Part shown: positions 1 through 9,962 of the stretch, piece after piece | Layout of the letters: every line of letters starts with the position of its first letter | Numbering within the stretch: position 1 is the first letter of the stretch | NCBI GenBank assembly: GCA_902725215.1 | Contig: CACUVI010000001.1 | Location: 1-64,000, forward strand | Length of the DNA: 64,000 nucleotides | Direction: 5' to 3' | From: Rhodospirillaceae bacterium LM-1 | GTDB taxonomy: Bacteria > Pseudomonadota > Alphaproteobacteria > Rhodospirillales > WMHbin7 | Position numbers and translations under genes: made by a program | Notes under the pieces: model-generated | What the model saw: only the letters and a program-made list of their open reading frames with translations | What the model was told of the DNA's origin: nothing | Databases searched by the model: none

Positions 1-71
1 GCCCGGCGGGATTCGAACCCACGGCCCCAGGATTAGGAATCCTGTGCTCTATCCTGCTGAGCTACGGGCGC
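1..71 (-). tRNA. tRNA-Arg (CCU anticodon), 3' end cut by window edge
   Basis: Read on the minus strand, the gene starts at 71 with acceptor arm GCGCCCG, followed by a D-arm (TAGCTCAG), a 5-bp anticodon stem CAGGA/TCCTG around the loop TTCCTAA (anticodon CCT), and a T-arm containing GGTTCGAATCC. Only five bases of the 3' acceptor strand (CGGGC) are inside the window; the last pairs, the discriminator and any encoded CCA lie outside. The anticodon reads AGG arginine codons. Confidence 0.93.
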
Positions 72-206
72 TTTCTCAAAATTCGAGGCCCAAACCTACC
101 CTTAGACACCCATCGATGCAACCGCCAACTCCTTGCATTAGCGCCCTTGCTGAAGGGGGCGTTTGCTTGGTACTCTCATGCAGATGACTGAAATTACGAG
201 CTATTT

Positions 207-2600
207 GTGACCAGAATGCCAGATACCCTGAAAGCCGCATGGCTTGGGCTTTCTCGTCGCGTCAAAATATCGCTGGGGCTGGCTTGCCTTGCCTTGCTGT
301 TCGGCGTTCCTGCGGCGCTATTGTTGCCCGAGGCCGGGCTGCGCTGGGGGCTTGCCCAAACGATGCACCGCTTTGGCATGGCGGAGGTTACCATCGCCGA
401 TACCAGCGTCGAACTTCTTGACGGCAGGCTGGTGATCAGCAGTTTCAGGGCCAAGCCCAAGATCGGCGAGGCGCTGGGCCTTAAATCTCTGGATTTCGCC
501 TTCCGTTGGCTGCCCCTGCTGCGCCGGGAAATGTCGGTGCAAAGCCTGGATTTGTCCGGCCTGTCGATCAGCCTTCTTAAGGATGGCGGCAAGATTTTGG
601 TCAATGGCGCGCCTGTCGATCTGGGCGCGGGCGGCGAAGACGGATCGTGGAGCGTCAACGTTGACCATCTGAAGCTGGCTTCAAGCCGCATTGATCTGGT
701 GGACGGGGAAAGGAAAATTGCCATCGATGTCGATTCGCTGGAACTGAATGCGCTTAGAAGCGCCAGCCCGGACGCCCCGCTCAATTTTCATTTTAGAGGC
801 AAAGTCGAGGGCAATCCGCTTGAGGTGGCTGGTACGGCCACTCCATTCGCCGCCACGCCAAGATTTGATCTGACTCTTTCGGCGGACGCCGTCGATTTGG
901 CGTTGTTCGCTCCCTGGCTGGCGGGGGCTGGCTTCGATGCCCTGACCGGGCAACTTGCAGCAAACCTAACCGTTTCGGGAACCGGTCTGTCCTCCGTTTC
1001 CGAGATCAAGGCTAACGGCAAACTTTCCTTTCGCGATATAACGGCCCAGGCATCGGGGCATAGCTTCGAAGCGAAGGGCATGGAGATCGCAGCCGATCAA
1101 CTTTCCTGGAATGGCTCGACCCGAAGGGTTGGCTGGCAAGGCGTTTTGTCGCTGGAGAATGTCGCAGCGACAGGGGCTGGCTTGGCCGCTCGCAGCCAGG
1201 CCCTTTCCTGGCTTGGCCTTGCCGATCTTGAAATGGGAAGCGATGGCGCCGCTATCGCGTCGATGACGATGGCGATCGACGGCAACGGTCTGTCGTTGCG
1301 CGATCCGGTAGCCAAAGCCGACATTCTGTTGGCGGAACGTTTCGAGGCGAAATCCGCAAAGCTCGTTCGCGCTCAATTTGCTGCGGATGGCGGCATGCAA
1401 GCCGATGGCCTGACATTCGATGACCTGACCTTGAAGATGATTCGCCCGACAAACCCCGGCTCGGGCGAGAAGGGTCCCGCCAAGGCGGCAGAAAGCCTGA
1501 AGCAAGCGGATGCCGCCATGGCGCCCACCCAGCGGATCAGATTGGGCCGCTTCGCCATTGCTGGCGATAGCCGGTTGGACTTTATCGACAACACCTTGAA
1601 GCAGCCGGTGGGCATCACTTTCGACAGGGTCAAACTGTCCTTGGCAAATCTCGATTCATCCGAACCCGGGCATGAAAGCCCGTTCGAGTTGGAAGCCAGG
1701 GTCGGAGCCGCCTTGATTTCGGTTCATGGCACATCCAAGCCCTTTGCGACGGGCATTTCCGCAAAGTTCAGCAGCCAGGTCAGGGCGTTCGAATTGCCCC
1801 CTCTGTCGCCTTACGCATCCGAGACGCTGGGGGTCGAACTTCAGACCGGCCATTTGGACGGAGAACTGACGGTCGCTCTGGAGAATGGGGCGCTTTCCGG
1901 CAAGGCCGATCTTGCCCTGTCCAATTTGTTCGCGGCCCAACCCGATCCTAATGCCCCCGTCGCCAAACATGCGTCGATGCCGGTTTCGATGGTGTTGGAT
2001 CTGTTGCGTGACGGCGATGATCGCATCCGCTTGTCGATTCCGGTCAGCGGCAATTTGTCCGATCCGCAGTTCGATTTCAGCGACGCCATGTCTCAAGCCA
2101 TCGGCGGCGCCTTGCGCTCGACGGCGTTGACCACACTCAAGATCGTTTTTCCGGTTGCGGTGCTGATCGAGAAGATGACGGATCAGCAGGCCCCTCTATT
2201 GGCGCCGATCACCTTCAGCCCTGGCGATGCGCAGATGGACGATCAAGGCCAAGCCAGATTGGCCATGGTTGGCGAATTGATGAAAGGGCGTCCCAAGCTG
2301 AAATTGTCCCTGTGCCCCGTTTCCTCGCCAGGCGCAGACTGGCCAGTTCTTCTGGAAAGGCGCAAACGCGAGGAATTGGGGCTTCTCTACTCGGTGCAGA
2401 AAATGGTCAATGCCGAGGCCAAGCCGGACAAGATGCCGCCCGACGCCCTTGCGTTGAAAGCCTTGGCCGAGCGTCGCGCCATCGAGGTGAAGACGGAATT
2501 GATGAACAGGGCAGGGGTTGAAGCCGGTCGTCTTTTCGCCTGCCTTCCCCAGATCGACGCTGCCCCTGATGCCGCTCCCAGGGTCGATCTGACCCTGTGA
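207..2600 (+). CDS. DUF748/AsmA-like envelope protein
   Basis: Predicted 797-residue inner-membrane-anchored periplasmic protein. A short basic N-terminus is followed by one hydrophobic segment (about residues 20-42) and a long region of repeated beta-rich AsmA/DUF748-type blocks, with phrases such as LSGLSISLLKDG and LDGELTV. Near the C-terminus 'LAPITFSPGDAQMDDQGQARL' marks the OmpA-like end typical of DUF748 proteins. The family is linked to envelope integrity and lipid or beta-barrel transport; the exact role here is unknown. The start used is GTG at 207; an in-frame ATG at 216 is equally possible, as neither has a clear Shine-Dalgarno sequence. It stands alone, 136 bp after the divergent tRNA. 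Confidence 0.85.
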   Translation: MTRMPDTLKAAWLGLSRRVKISLGLACLALLFGVPAALLLPEAGLRWGLAQTMHRFGMAEVTIADTSVELLDGRLVISSFRAKPKIGEALGLKSLDFAFRWLPLLRREMSVQSLDLSGLSISLLKDGGKILVNGAPVDLGAGGEDGSWSVNVDHLKLASSRIDLVDGERKIAIDVDSLELNALRSASPDAPLNFHFRGKVEGNPLEVAGTATPFAATPRFDLTLSADAVDLALFAPWLAGAGFDALTGQLAANLTVSGTGLSSVSEIKANGKLSFRDITAQASGHSFEAKGMEIAADQLSWNGSTRRVGWQGVLSLENVAATGAGLAARSQALSWLGLADLEMGSDGAAIASMTMAIDGNGLSLRDPVAKADILLAERFEAKSAKLVRAQFAADGGMQADGLTFDDLTLKMIRPTNPGSGEKGPAKAAESLKQADAAMAPTQRIRLGRFAIAGDSRLDFIDNTLKQPVGITFDRVKLSLANLDSSEPGHESPFELEARVGAALISVHGTSKPFATGISAKFSSQVRAFELPPLSPYASETLGVELQTGHLDGELTVALENGALSGKADLALSNLFAAQPDPNAPVAKHASMPVSMVLDLLRDGDDRIRLSIPVSGNLSDPQFDFSDAMSQAIGGALRSTALTTLKIVFPVAVLIEKMTDQQAPLLAPITFSPGDAQMDDQGQARLAMVGELMKGRPKLKLSLCPVSSPGADWPVLLERRKREELGLLYSVQKMVNAEAKPDKMPPDALALKALAERRAIEVKTELMNRAGVEAGRLFACLPQIDAAPDAAPRVDLTL

Positions 2601-2811
2601 TCGTTCGGTTGGCTCCGCAAGCGAAATGCCGATCCTCAAATTCAGTATATTTCGAAAAGAAGGAGCGTTATTTACTGGTTGTACCGATTGCCTCAGGGAA
2701 CACAGATGATTAAGATAAATGGTCAGGTCGTAAATTAGCAATCGCGCATATTGGGTCGGAAGGCAAGGAACTGCCTGACCGTCTGTGCGAGGTGGGGGAG
2801 CATTAAGAAGA

Positions 2812-4686
2812 ATGAGTTTGACTTCAAAGGTAACGATCTTTTTCGTTGCAATGGCGATTAGTTTGGTTGTGATGTTGGTGGCGATCAATCTTTACGCCTT
2901 TCGCACCTTTTCCATAGCCTCGGCGTCTGAACATATCCGCACGGCGGCTGAAATCGTTCGCGTGCATCTGACCGAATCAATGATCAACGGCGTGATCGAC
3001 AAGCGGGAGAGCTTTCTGAACCGCTTGATGGAAGTTCAGGGGTTGGCGTCGGCCCAGGTGGTGCGCTCTCCTTTGGTTGAAAAGCAATTCGGCCAGGGCT
3101 TGGGCAGCGAATCTCCCAGCGACGACATCGAAAAGAATGTGCTGGCGACAGGCAAAGCTCAGTATCGCGTCGAGGATGGCGAGCACGGCACGTTGTTCAG
3201 GGGCACCATCCCCTTCATTGCTTCGACGCGCGGCTCCCCCAATTGCCTACAGTGCCATGAAGTGCCAGAGGGCGCCGTTTTGGGCGCCGTCACCATGTCC
3301 ATGTCGATTGAATCCTTGAAGAATCAGGCGCTGATTACCGTGGCTGGCATTGTCGGCATCGTTTCCTTGTTCAGCGCCATCACCTTCTGGCTGATCCGGC
3401 GCGTCATCAAGCCCGTATCGACGACGGCTCTCAATGTGGAACATGCAGTGCAACGGGCTTTGAGGGGCGATTTCAAGGGGAAGGTCGAACAGCGCACGGA
3501 AGATGAAATCGGCCAGATCGCCGGCGACATGAACCGGCTGCTGGCCTTTTTGGACAATGGCCTGAACCGCATCGGCGACAGCGTTTCTCGTCTGACCAAT
3601 CGCGTTCCCGCCGCCAACGAGAATCTGCTGAACGCCACCATTGAAATGGTGGACGGATTGTCGCGCGCCGCCCGTTTCAAGCAGGCCATCGAGGAAGACG
3701 AAACCAAGTCGGAGATTCATCAGCGCATTGCGCATATGCTCGAGGACGAGTTTTCGATCAATACCTATTCGCTTTATGAAATCATCGCCAACAAAAATCA
3801 GATGGTGCCGCTTTACGTCGATGGCGAGGCGGACGCCGCCTGCCGCTGGTGCGATCCGCAGATTCTGGTGCGCAGCGAAGCCTGCCGGGCTAGGCGAACC
3901 GGCCATCATGTCGATGGCGTGGCCAGCCCGGGCATCTGCTACTCGTTCCAGCCGATGGATGGCGAGGACAAGATCGAGAAGGGCATGTGCCATATCTGCC
4001 TGCCGATCATCCAATCGGGCATGGTTGGCAATGTCTTGCAATTGGTCTCGTCGGAGGAAAACGCGCACTATTTGCAGGGGCTGATCCCCTTCATCAACGT
4101 CTATCTGCGTGAAGCGGCGCCCGTGCTGGAAACCAAGCGCCTGATGGAGACGTTGCGCGAATCCAGTCTCAACGATCCGATGACCGGCCTTAACAACCGG
4201 CGCTTCTTGGAAGAATATGTGGAAACCTTGGTTGCCAATATTCAACGTCGCAAGATCAGCATGACCGTGATGATGCTTGATCTCGATCATTTCAAGATGG
4301 TCAATGACACGTATGGACATGACGCTGGCGACGCTGTTCTGAAAGCCTTGTCGAAGGTGTTGCGCCAGTCAGTGCGGGCGTCCGATCTGGTCATACGTTA
4401 CGGCGGTGAGGAATTCCTGATCCTCTTGGTCGATACTCCTTCGTCGCAGGGCGATCAGGTGGCCGAGAAGATTCGCGCCGCCGTGGAGGCGATGACGGTT
4501 CAATCTGGTTCCGCAGTGCTTAGAAAGACCATTTCGATCGGCTTGGCCGATTTCCCAACCGATAGCGATACGTTCTGGCAGGCGGTGAAGTTCGCCGATG
4601 TGGCGCTTTACCAAGCCAAGGAAAGCGGGCGCAACCGTGTGGTGCGCTTTGAAGAGTCGATGTGGACGAACAAGAAGGAATACTGA
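2812..4686 (+). CDS. Membrane diguanylate cyclase with periplasmic CXXCH haem motif and Cys-rich GAF-like domain
   Basis: Predicted to synthesise c-di-GMP. Order: transmembrane helix (about 7-30), periplasmic DUF3365-like sensor with CLQCH at 145-149, second helix (about 165-190), HAMP, a cytoplasmic GAF-like domain (about 270-440) carrying CRWC, EAC, GIC and MCHIC, then GGDEF with active-site GGEEF at 531-535. An RASD inhibitory I-site lies five residues before it, so product inhibition is likely. ATG 2812 is preferred over the upstream GTG 2785 because AGGTGGGGGAG and AAGAAG lie just before it and the membrane helix starts soon after. Haem attachment is inferred from the motif and its periplasmic position. 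A strong terminator follows. Confidence 0.9.
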   Translation: MSLTSKVTIFFVAMAISLVVMLVAINLYAFRTFSIASASEHIRTAAEIVRVHLTESMINGVIDKRESFLNRLMEVQGLASAQVVRSPLVEKQFGQGLGSESPSDDIEKNVLATGKAQYRVEDGEHGTLFRGTIPFIASTRGSPNCLQCHEVPEGAVLGAVTMSMSIESLKNQALITVAGIVGIVSLFSAITFWLIRRVIKPVSTTALNVEHAVQRALRGDFKGKVEQRTEDEIGQIAGDMNRLLAFLDNGLNRIGDSVSRLTNRVPAANENLLNATIEMVDGLSRAARFKQAIEEDETKSEIHQRIAHMLEDEFSINTYSLYEIIANKNQMVPLYVDGEADAACRWCDPQILVRSEACRARRTGHHVDGVASPGICYSFQPMDGEDKIEKGMCHICLPIIQSGMVGNVLQLVSSEENAHYLQGLIPFINVYLREAAPVLETKRLMETLRESSLNDPMTGLNNRRFLEEYVETLVANIQRRKISMTVMMLDLDHFKMVNDTYGHDAGDAVLKALSKVLRQSVRASDLVIRYGGEEFLILLVDTPSSQGDQVAEKIRAAVEAMTVQSGSAVLRKTISIGLADFPTDSDTFWQAVKFADVALYQAKESGRNRVVRFEESMWTNKKEY

Positions 4687-4713
4687 GGCAAGCGCGGATT
4701 CACGCAGTAAAAA

Positions 4714-4741
4714 AGGAGCCTCAAGAAGGCTCCTTTTTTTT
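4714..4741. terminator. Bidirectional intrinsic terminator
   Basis: Seven-bp stem AGGAGCC/GGCTCCT with a 7-nt loop, followed by nine T on the plus strand and preceded by an A run that gives a U tract on the minus strand. It sits between the convergent diguanylate cyclase and PagL-like genes and can serve both. Confidence 0.9.
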
Positions 4742-4770
4742 GCGTTCTCGCCAACCGGCTGGCTTTCGGA

Positions 4771-5424
4771 TCAGCGGGGCTTGGCGGGTTTTGAGGCCGT
4801 TGTGGCGGCGGTTGCCGAAGCCGTAGCGGCCTTGGCCGCAGCCTGCGAGGCAGGCGAATTGCCACCCGGCGAGCGCCAGCCCGAATAGAGTTTGCTGATC
4901 GGAATGTCGTAAGACAGCATCAGCGTCTCTTCGCCGGGATTGCGGTCGTCCCACAAGCCGGTATTCGAAATGTGATAAACGCCCAGGCCCAGGCGCGAGC
5001 GGTCATCGAAACGATAAGAGAAATCGATGCCCGAGCGGAACTCGACAGGGCTGCCCAGATTCGACTTCTTGTCGCCCTTTTCCCAATCGCCGCGATAGTA
5101 AAGACCAACGGCGGTGCTGGGCGAAATGACGAAACGGTTGCCGAAATAGAAGTCCATATACAGGCCCCAATAACCATAGGCCGAGCCGTCGGAGGTGCCA
5201 AGAACGCCAGCCTGATGCTTCAAGAACCACCATTTGTAGTCCGAGCGGTAGGCCAAGTCGAATTCGGCAGCATAATTGTCGGGGCGGTTGAAATCCCACC
5301 AACCAGCGCCGATGCGCAGGAAGTCGGCGTCGTCCACAGCCAAAGCGCCCCGCGACATGGGCAGGGAAAAACCCGCCACGGCGGCCAACGCCATCAATAT
5401 TCGGCTAAACTTCACTGCTTGCAT
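4771..5424 (-). CDS. pagL: PagL-like lipid A 3-O-deacylase (acyloxyacyl hydrolase)
   Basis: Outer-membrane beta-barrel predicted to remove the 3-O acyl chain of lipid A. A signal peptide (1-29, ending SRGALA) is followed by alternating amphipathic strands rich in Tyr/Trp. The sequence YHISNTGLW places His151 and Ser153, with Glu165 fourteen residues after the His, the same spacing as the His-Ser-Glu catalytic set of Pseudomonas PagL. The C-terminus carries an unusual Ala/Thr/Lys-rich tail of about 30 residues beyond the barrel. ATG 5424 gives a proper signal peptide; an upstream in-frame ATG at 5454 would add an unlikely leader. Confidence 0.83.
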   Translation of the reverse strand: MQAVKFSRILMALAAVAGFSLPMSRGALAVDDADFLRIGAGWWDFNRPDNYAAEFDLAYRSDYKWWFLKHQAGVLGTSDGSAYGYWGLYMDFYFGNRFVISPSTAVGLYYRGDWEKGDKKSNLGSPVEFRSGIDFSYRFDDRSRLGLGVYHISNTGLWDDRNPGEETLMLSYDIPISKLYSGWRSPGGNSPASQAAAKAATASATAATTASKPAKPR

Positions 5425-5501
5425 CCCCCAACAAGGACATAGTCGAGCCGACATCTTACGTACCTAGGTAGGCTTGGCAAGGGCGTTCTTTAAAAGAGCA
5501 A

Positions 5502-6434
5502 CTATTTCAGTGGGTCACGCAGCTTCTGCGCAGCGCCAACCAAAGCGCGGGTGATGGGTGGATCAAGCGCCGAATGTCCTCCGTCGGGCACGATGTGCAA
5601 CTCGCCCATCGGCCAGGAAGCCTTTAAGTCCCAAGCACTTCGCGGTGGGCAGATCACGTCGTAGCGTCCCTGGACGATATGTCCCGGCAGGTGCCTGATG
5701 CCGTTCATACCGTCCAGAATGGCATTTTCGGTCATGAACCCCCGGTTGATCATGTAATGGGCTTCTATCCGAGACATTGACAGGCTGGCATCGCTTCCCC
5801 CTGGCGGAAGAGGAAGCAGACGCGAACAGGCCTCTTCATAGGCGCACCAAGCCCTGGCTGCCGGTCGGTGCATGGCGCCATCCGGATGGGCTAGCCGCCG
5901 GTAATAGGAGGCAAGGGGAACTTTGCGTTCGGGGGCGGGCAAGAACTTCAAGAATGCCTGTTCGGCTTCCGGAAAGAAGCGGCCCATGCCGCTCAGAAAC
6001 CAGTCCACCTCGCTTTGACGGAACAGGAAGACGCCGCGCAGCACGAAGCCCAGCACGCGAAGGGGGAAAGCCTGGGCATAGGCCAAGGCCAGCGTGCTTC
6101 CCCACGAACCGCCGAACAAGGCCCAGCGTTCGATCCCCAGATGCTGACGCAGCTTCTCGATGTCCGAGATCAGGTCTTGGGTGGTGTTGTCCTCGATCTC
6201 CGCGTAAGGGCGTGAACGCCCCGAGCCGCGTTGGTCGAACAGAACGATGCGCCAGCGTTCGGGATCGAAGAAACAGCGATGAATGTCGCCGCAGCCGCCA
6301 CCCGGCCCGCCATGCAAGAACAAGATGGCTGGTTGGTCTTGGCGCCCGCATTGTTCCCAATACAGGCTGTGGCGCGCATCCACCTGCAACATGCCGCTGG
6401 CCCAGGGATCGATGGGGGGGAACAGGCTGTTCAT
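5502..6434 (-). CDS. pip: Proline iminopeptidase
   Basis: Alpha/beta hydrolase of 310 residues predicted to release N-terminal proline from peptides in the cytoplasm. HGGPGGGCG forms the oxyanion-hole region, GGSWGS holds the nucleophilic serine, and DGGHSALD near the C-terminus holds the catalytic histidine; DQRGSGRS is also typical of peptidase family S33. The start ATG at 6434 overlaps the mutL stop by 4 bp (ATGA), so the two genes are translationally coupled. Longer upstream reading is only the mutL region in another frame. Confidence 0.93.
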   Translation of the reverse strand: MNSLFPPIDPWASGMLQVDARHSLYWEQCGRQDQPAILFLHGGPGGGCGDIHRCFFDPERWRIVLFDQRGSGRSRPYAEIEDNTTQDLISDIEKLRQHLGIERWALFGGSWGSTLALAYAQAFPLRVLGFVLRGVFLFRQSEVDWFLSGMGRFFPEAEQAFLKFLPAPERKVPLASYYRRLAHPDGAMHRPAARAWCAYEEACSRLLPLPPGGSDASLSMSRIEAHYMINRGFMTENAILDGMNGIRHLPGHIVQGRYDVICPPRSAWDLKASWPMGELHIVPDGGHSALDPPITRALVGAAQKLRDPLK

Positions 6435-8209
6435 CCGCGCCTGCCGAACAGCCGCTCGATGTCGGCGCGCTTCAATTCGACCCAGGTGGGACGTCCATGG
6501 CCGCACTGGCCGGAATGCGGCGTGGCTTCCATGGCGCGCAGCAGGGCATCCATTTCGCCCGTCGATAATTTGCGCCCGGCCCGAACGCTGCCATGACAGG
6601 CCATGCGGGCCGCGATGTCGCCCAGGGCTGTTTCGAAGCTGCGCAGATCGCCCCATTCGGCCATCCCCTCGGCCAGGTCGCGCACCAGTTGGCGAATGTC
6701 GGTCTGCCCCAGGAAGGCTGGAGTTTCGCGCACCAGAACCGCGCCGTTTCCAAAGGCTTCCAACGTCAATCCCAGCTTGGCCAGTTGTCCCGCAGCATCC
6801 AAAAGACGCTGACGGCTTGACGCATCCATTTCGATGACTTCCGGCACCAGCAGGATTTGGCGCTTCACCCCACCCTCGGCCAGTTGCGTCTTCAGCCGTT
6901 CAAAGACCAGACGTTCATGCGCCGCATGCTGATCGACCAGCACCAGCCCGTCTTCGGATTGCGCCACGATATAGGTTTCGAAGATCTGGGCGCGGGCAAA
7001 ACCCAGGGGAGGGATTTCGCCCGTTGCGGCTGTCAGAGAATCATCCTGCAAGGAGGGGCTTGCCGTCGCTGCCGTCATCGGCAGGCCAAGCCCCAAGGGG
7101 GCTTGCGCCGCCATGCCTTCCCGCAACAAGGATGGTCCGCCGTGGAGCTGGCCTTGCGGGCGGAAAGCGCCGAAAGCCTGCTGACTGGCCGTGGTGGTGG
7201 TGCGGTGTCCGGATGCCGACAAGGCCGCCCTGACCGACGAGACGATCAGTCCGCGGGCAAAGGCGGGATCGCGAAACCGCACTTCGGCCTTGGCCGGATG
7301 CACATTCACGTCCACTTCGGGAGACGGCATTTCCAGGAACAAGGCGGCGATGGGATGACGGTCGTGAGCCATCAGGTCCTGATAGGCGCCCTTCAAGGCG
7401 CCCAGCAGCAACCGGTCGCGCACGGGCCTGCCGTTGACGAACAGATATTGCCCTTGCGAGGTGGCGCGTCCGAAGCTGGGCAAGCCAGCCAGCCCGGTGA
7501 TCCGCCATCCATCGCGCTCTGCCTGCAAGGCCAGAACGTTCTCGATGGCGTCGCGGCCCAGGATCGCGCCCAGGCGCAGGCGTCTGGCCTCGGTTTCATC
7601 GCCGGGAAAGGGCGGCAGGTCGAAACCCTTGCGCCCGCCTTCGACAACCAGCTTGAATCCCACCTTGGGATGGGCCAGCGCCAAGCGTTCGATGACATCG
7701 ACGATGTGGTCGGTTTCGGTGTTGGATGATTTCAGAAATTTGAGGCGGGCGGGCGTTGCGTAGAATAAATCGCGCACCTCGACCCTGGTTCCCTTGGCAA
7801 GCGCCGAAGGTTCCACCTGTCCCTTGCTTCCACCTTCGACCGTTATTTTCCAGGCCTCGCCAGATCCCTGGCGGCGGCTTTGGATGCTCAAGCGCGCCAC
7901 CGAGCCGATGCTGGGCAAAGCCTCGCCGCGAAAACCAAGTGTTGCGATATTGGACAGGTCGTCGCCCGGCAGCTTCGATGTGGCGTGACGCTCGACCGCC
8001 AGCGCCAATTCTTGGGGCGTCATGCCGAAACCGTCGTCCTGAACGGCGATCAAGGTGCGACCGCCCTCGGCGATGGTAATCTCGATGCGCGTGGCCTTGG
8101 CATCCAGCGCGTTTTCCACCAATTCCTTGACCGCCGACGCCGGACGCTCGACCACCTCGCCGGCGGCGATGCGGTTGACCAAGGTTGGAGGAAGCAGGCG
8201 AAGAGTCAT
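6431..8209 (-). CDS. mutL: DNA mismatch repair protein MutL
   Basis: GHKL ATPase that links MutS mismatch recognition to strand removal. N-terminal ATPase motifs are clear: ELVENALDA (motif I), DDGFGM (motif II), GFRGEAL (motif III), and TRVEVRDLF. The C-terminal dimerisation domain ends with [10 protein letters not shown] and GQCGHGRPT. The length of 592 aa is normal for the family. It is immediately upstream of, and overlaps, the proline iminopeptidase gene. Its 5' side faces a short intergenic region with a dispersed repeat, after pgi. Confidence 0.97.
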   Translation of the reverse strand: MTLRLLPPTLVNRIAAGEVVERPASAVKELVENALDAKATRIEITIAEGGRTLIAVQDDGFGMTPQELALAVERHATSKLPGDDLSNIATLGFRGEALPSIGSVARLSIQSRRQGSGEAWKITVEGGSKGQVEPSALAKGTRVEVRDLFYATPARLKFLKSSNTETDHIVDVIERLALAHPKVGFKLVVEGGRKGFDLPPFPGDETEARRLRLGAILGRDAIENVLALQAERDGWRITGLAGLPSFGRATSQGQYLFVNGRPVRDRLLLGALKGAYQDLMAHDRHPIAALFLEMPSPEVDVNVHPAKAEVRFRDPAFARGLIVSSVRAALSASGHRTTTTASQQAFGAFRPQGQLHGGPSLLREGMAAQAPLGLGLPMTAATASPSLQDDSLTAATGEIPPLGFARAQIFETYIVAQSEDGLVLVDQHAAHERLVFERLKTQLAEGGVKRQILLVPEVIEMDASSRQRLLDAAGQLAKLGLTLEAFGNGAVLVRETPAFLGQTDIRQLVRDLAEGMAEWGDLRSFETALGDIAARMACHGSVRAGRKLSTGEMDALLRAMEATPHSGQCGHGRPTWVELKRADIERLFGRRG

Positions 8210-8219
8210 TATGTTCTGC

Positions 8220-8257
8220 CCCTCAAGCGCCGGGCGGGCGCTGTGCGTCCTTGGCTC
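8220..8257 (+). repeat. Dispersed intergenic repeat, copy B
   Basis: A 38-bp stretch starting CCCTCAAGCGCCGGGCG and ending TTGGCTC lies between mutL and pgi. It matches the minus strand of 57114-57151 at 31 of 38 positions by eye, including 17 identical leading bases and the same 14-base spacing to TTGGCTC. It looks like a small REP-type family. Confidence 0.6.
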
Positions 8258-8299
8258 CCGTCGGGATGGAACCCGGCGCGCGTGCCTTGCACGCGAGAC

Positions 8300-9931
8300 T
8301 CATCCTTCCTTTCTCCAAGCCAGCAGGCGTTCCATCATGGCTTTGGTCGATGCGTCCTGGGCATCGCCGGGCTTGCCCGCCTTCAATTCCGCCAGGATCG
8401 GCTTGGCCAGTTGCTTGCCCAACTCCACGCCCCACTGATCGAAGCTGTTCAGGCCCCAAATCACGCCCTGGACGAAGACCTTATGTTCATACATGGCGAT
8501 CAGGGCGCCCAAGGTGGCGGGCGTCAGCTTCTTCATGGCGACAGTGGTGGTGGGACGGTTCCCCGAGAACTGCTTGTGGGGGACGAGCGATTCTTCGCCG
8601 GGCTTCAACTCGGCCCTCACCTCGTCCTCGGTCTTGCCCAACATCAGGGCCTGGGCTTGAGCCAGCGCGTTGGCCATCAGCATCAGGTGATGATCGCCCA
8701 GTGGATTGTGGCTGATGGCGGGCAGGATGAAATCGCACGAGATCTTGCGCGTGCCTTGATGGATCAACTGGTGAAAGGAGTGCTGGCCGTTGGTGCCCGG
8801 CTCGCCGAAAATAATGGGTCCGGTTTGCCAAGCGCAGGCTGTGCCTTCGCGCGTGACGCTCTTGCCGTTGCTTTCCATGTCGAGTTGCTGAAGATAGGCG
8901 GGCAGGCGGTGCAGATACTGATCATAGGGCAGAACCGCATGCGCCGTGCAGCCCTGGATATTGGCGTTCCAGACGCCGACCAGGGCCAGAAGAACCGGCA
9001 AGTTTCGCTCGAGCGGGGTCAGGCGGAAATGCTCGTCCATCTCGAAAGCGCCCTCAAGCAGATTCTCGAAATCCTCGAATCCGATGGACAGTGCGATCGA
9101 CAATCCGATGGCCGACCACAAGGAATAGCGCCCACCCACCCAATCCCAGAATTCGAACATGTTCTCGGTGTCGATGCCGAATTCCGCCACGGCTTTGGTG
9201 TTGGTGGACAAAGCCACGAAATGCTTGGCCACCGCTTGCTTGTTGGGGGCCTTGGCCAGGAACCAGTCGCGGGCGGTCACGGCGTTGGCGATGGTTTCTT
9301 GGGTGGTGAAGGTTTTGGAGGCGATGATGAACAGTGTGGTGGCGGGATCGAGCGGCTTCAACACCTCGGCGGCATGGGTGCCGTCGACATTCGAGATGAA
9401 GTGGGTGGACAGCCGCTTGTGGGCATAAGGCTTCAAGGCTTCGGTGATCATGACAGGGCCGAGGTCGGAGCCGCCGATGCCTATGTTGACGATGTCGGTT
9501 ATGGGACGCCCGGTATAACCCTGCCAATCGCCCGAGCGAATTTGATGGCAGAAGGTCATCATCTTCTTGAGAACGGCGTCAACGCCGTCCATGACGTTTG
9601 CGCCTTCGACGATGATCGGACGATCCTCGCAATTGCGAAGCGCGATGTGCAGCACCGAGCGGTTCTCGGTGGTGTTGATGCGCTCGCCCTTGAACATGCG
9701 GTCTCGCCAGTCTTCAACCCCGCGCGCGCGGGCAAGATCGCACAGCAGCTTCAGCGTCTCGTCGGTGATGCGGTTCTTGGACAGGTCGGCCAGCAGGCCA
9801 GCGGCTTCGAAGGTGAAACGCTGGGCGCGCTGGGGATCGCGCTTGAACTCGTCTCGAAGATGCATCTGCCCGATGCGCCCGGCATGGGCGAACAGATCCT
9901 GCCAGGGTTTGGTGGTGTCGAGTGCGGTCAT
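8300..9931 (-). CDS. pgi: Glucose-6-phosphate isomerase
   Basis: Interconverts glucose 6-phosphate and fructose 6-phosphate in glycolysis and gluconeogenesis. The 543-residue protein carries the family blocks [27 protein letters not shown] and [15 protein letters not shown], which cover the sugar-phosphate site and the catalytic Glu/His/Lys region. ATG 9931 starts MTALDTT and is close to normal family length. It follows the M16 peptidase-like gene by about 31 bp on the same strand, so it may be the end of that long minus-strand operon. Confidence 0.97.
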   Translation of the reverse strand: MTALDTTKPWQDLFAHAGRIGQMHLRDEFKRDPQRAQRFTFEAAGLLADLSKNRITDETLKLLCDLARARGVEDWRDRMFKGERINTTENRSVLHIALRNCEDRPIIVEGANVMDGVDAVLKKMMTFCHQIRSGDWQGYTGRPITDIVNIGIGGSDLGPVMITEALKPYAHKRLSTHFISNVDGTHAAEVLKPLDPATTLFIIASKTFTTQETIANAVTARDWFLAKAPNKQAVAKHFVALSTNTKAVAEFGIDTENMFEFWDWVGGRYSLWSAIGLSIALSIGFEDFENLLEGAFEMDEHFRLTPLERNLPVLLALVGVWNANIQGCTAHAVLPYDQYLHRLPAYLQQLDMESNGKSVTREGTACAWQTGPIIFGEPGTNGQHSFHQLIHQGTRKISCDFILPAISHNPLGDHHLMLMANALAQAQALMLGKTEDEVRAELKPGEESLVPHKQFSGNRPTTTVAMKKLTPATLGALIAMYEHKVFVQGVIWGLNSFDQWGVELGKQLAKPILAELKAGKPGDAQDASTKAMMERLLAWRKEG

Positions 9932-9962
9932 GGCTGAAACTCCCCCGATGTTTGGGACAAGT

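Noticed and set aside
143-165. Hairpin GCGCCC...GGGGCG between the tRNA and the first gene
   Set aside because: No plus-strand gene precedes it and no T tract follows; may be chance in GC-rich DNA.
7880-9937. A 685-codon open frame on the plus strand across mutL and pgi
   Set aside because: It is antisense to two certain genes. GC-rich codon use leaves the opposite frame open; the protein has no recognisable domain.
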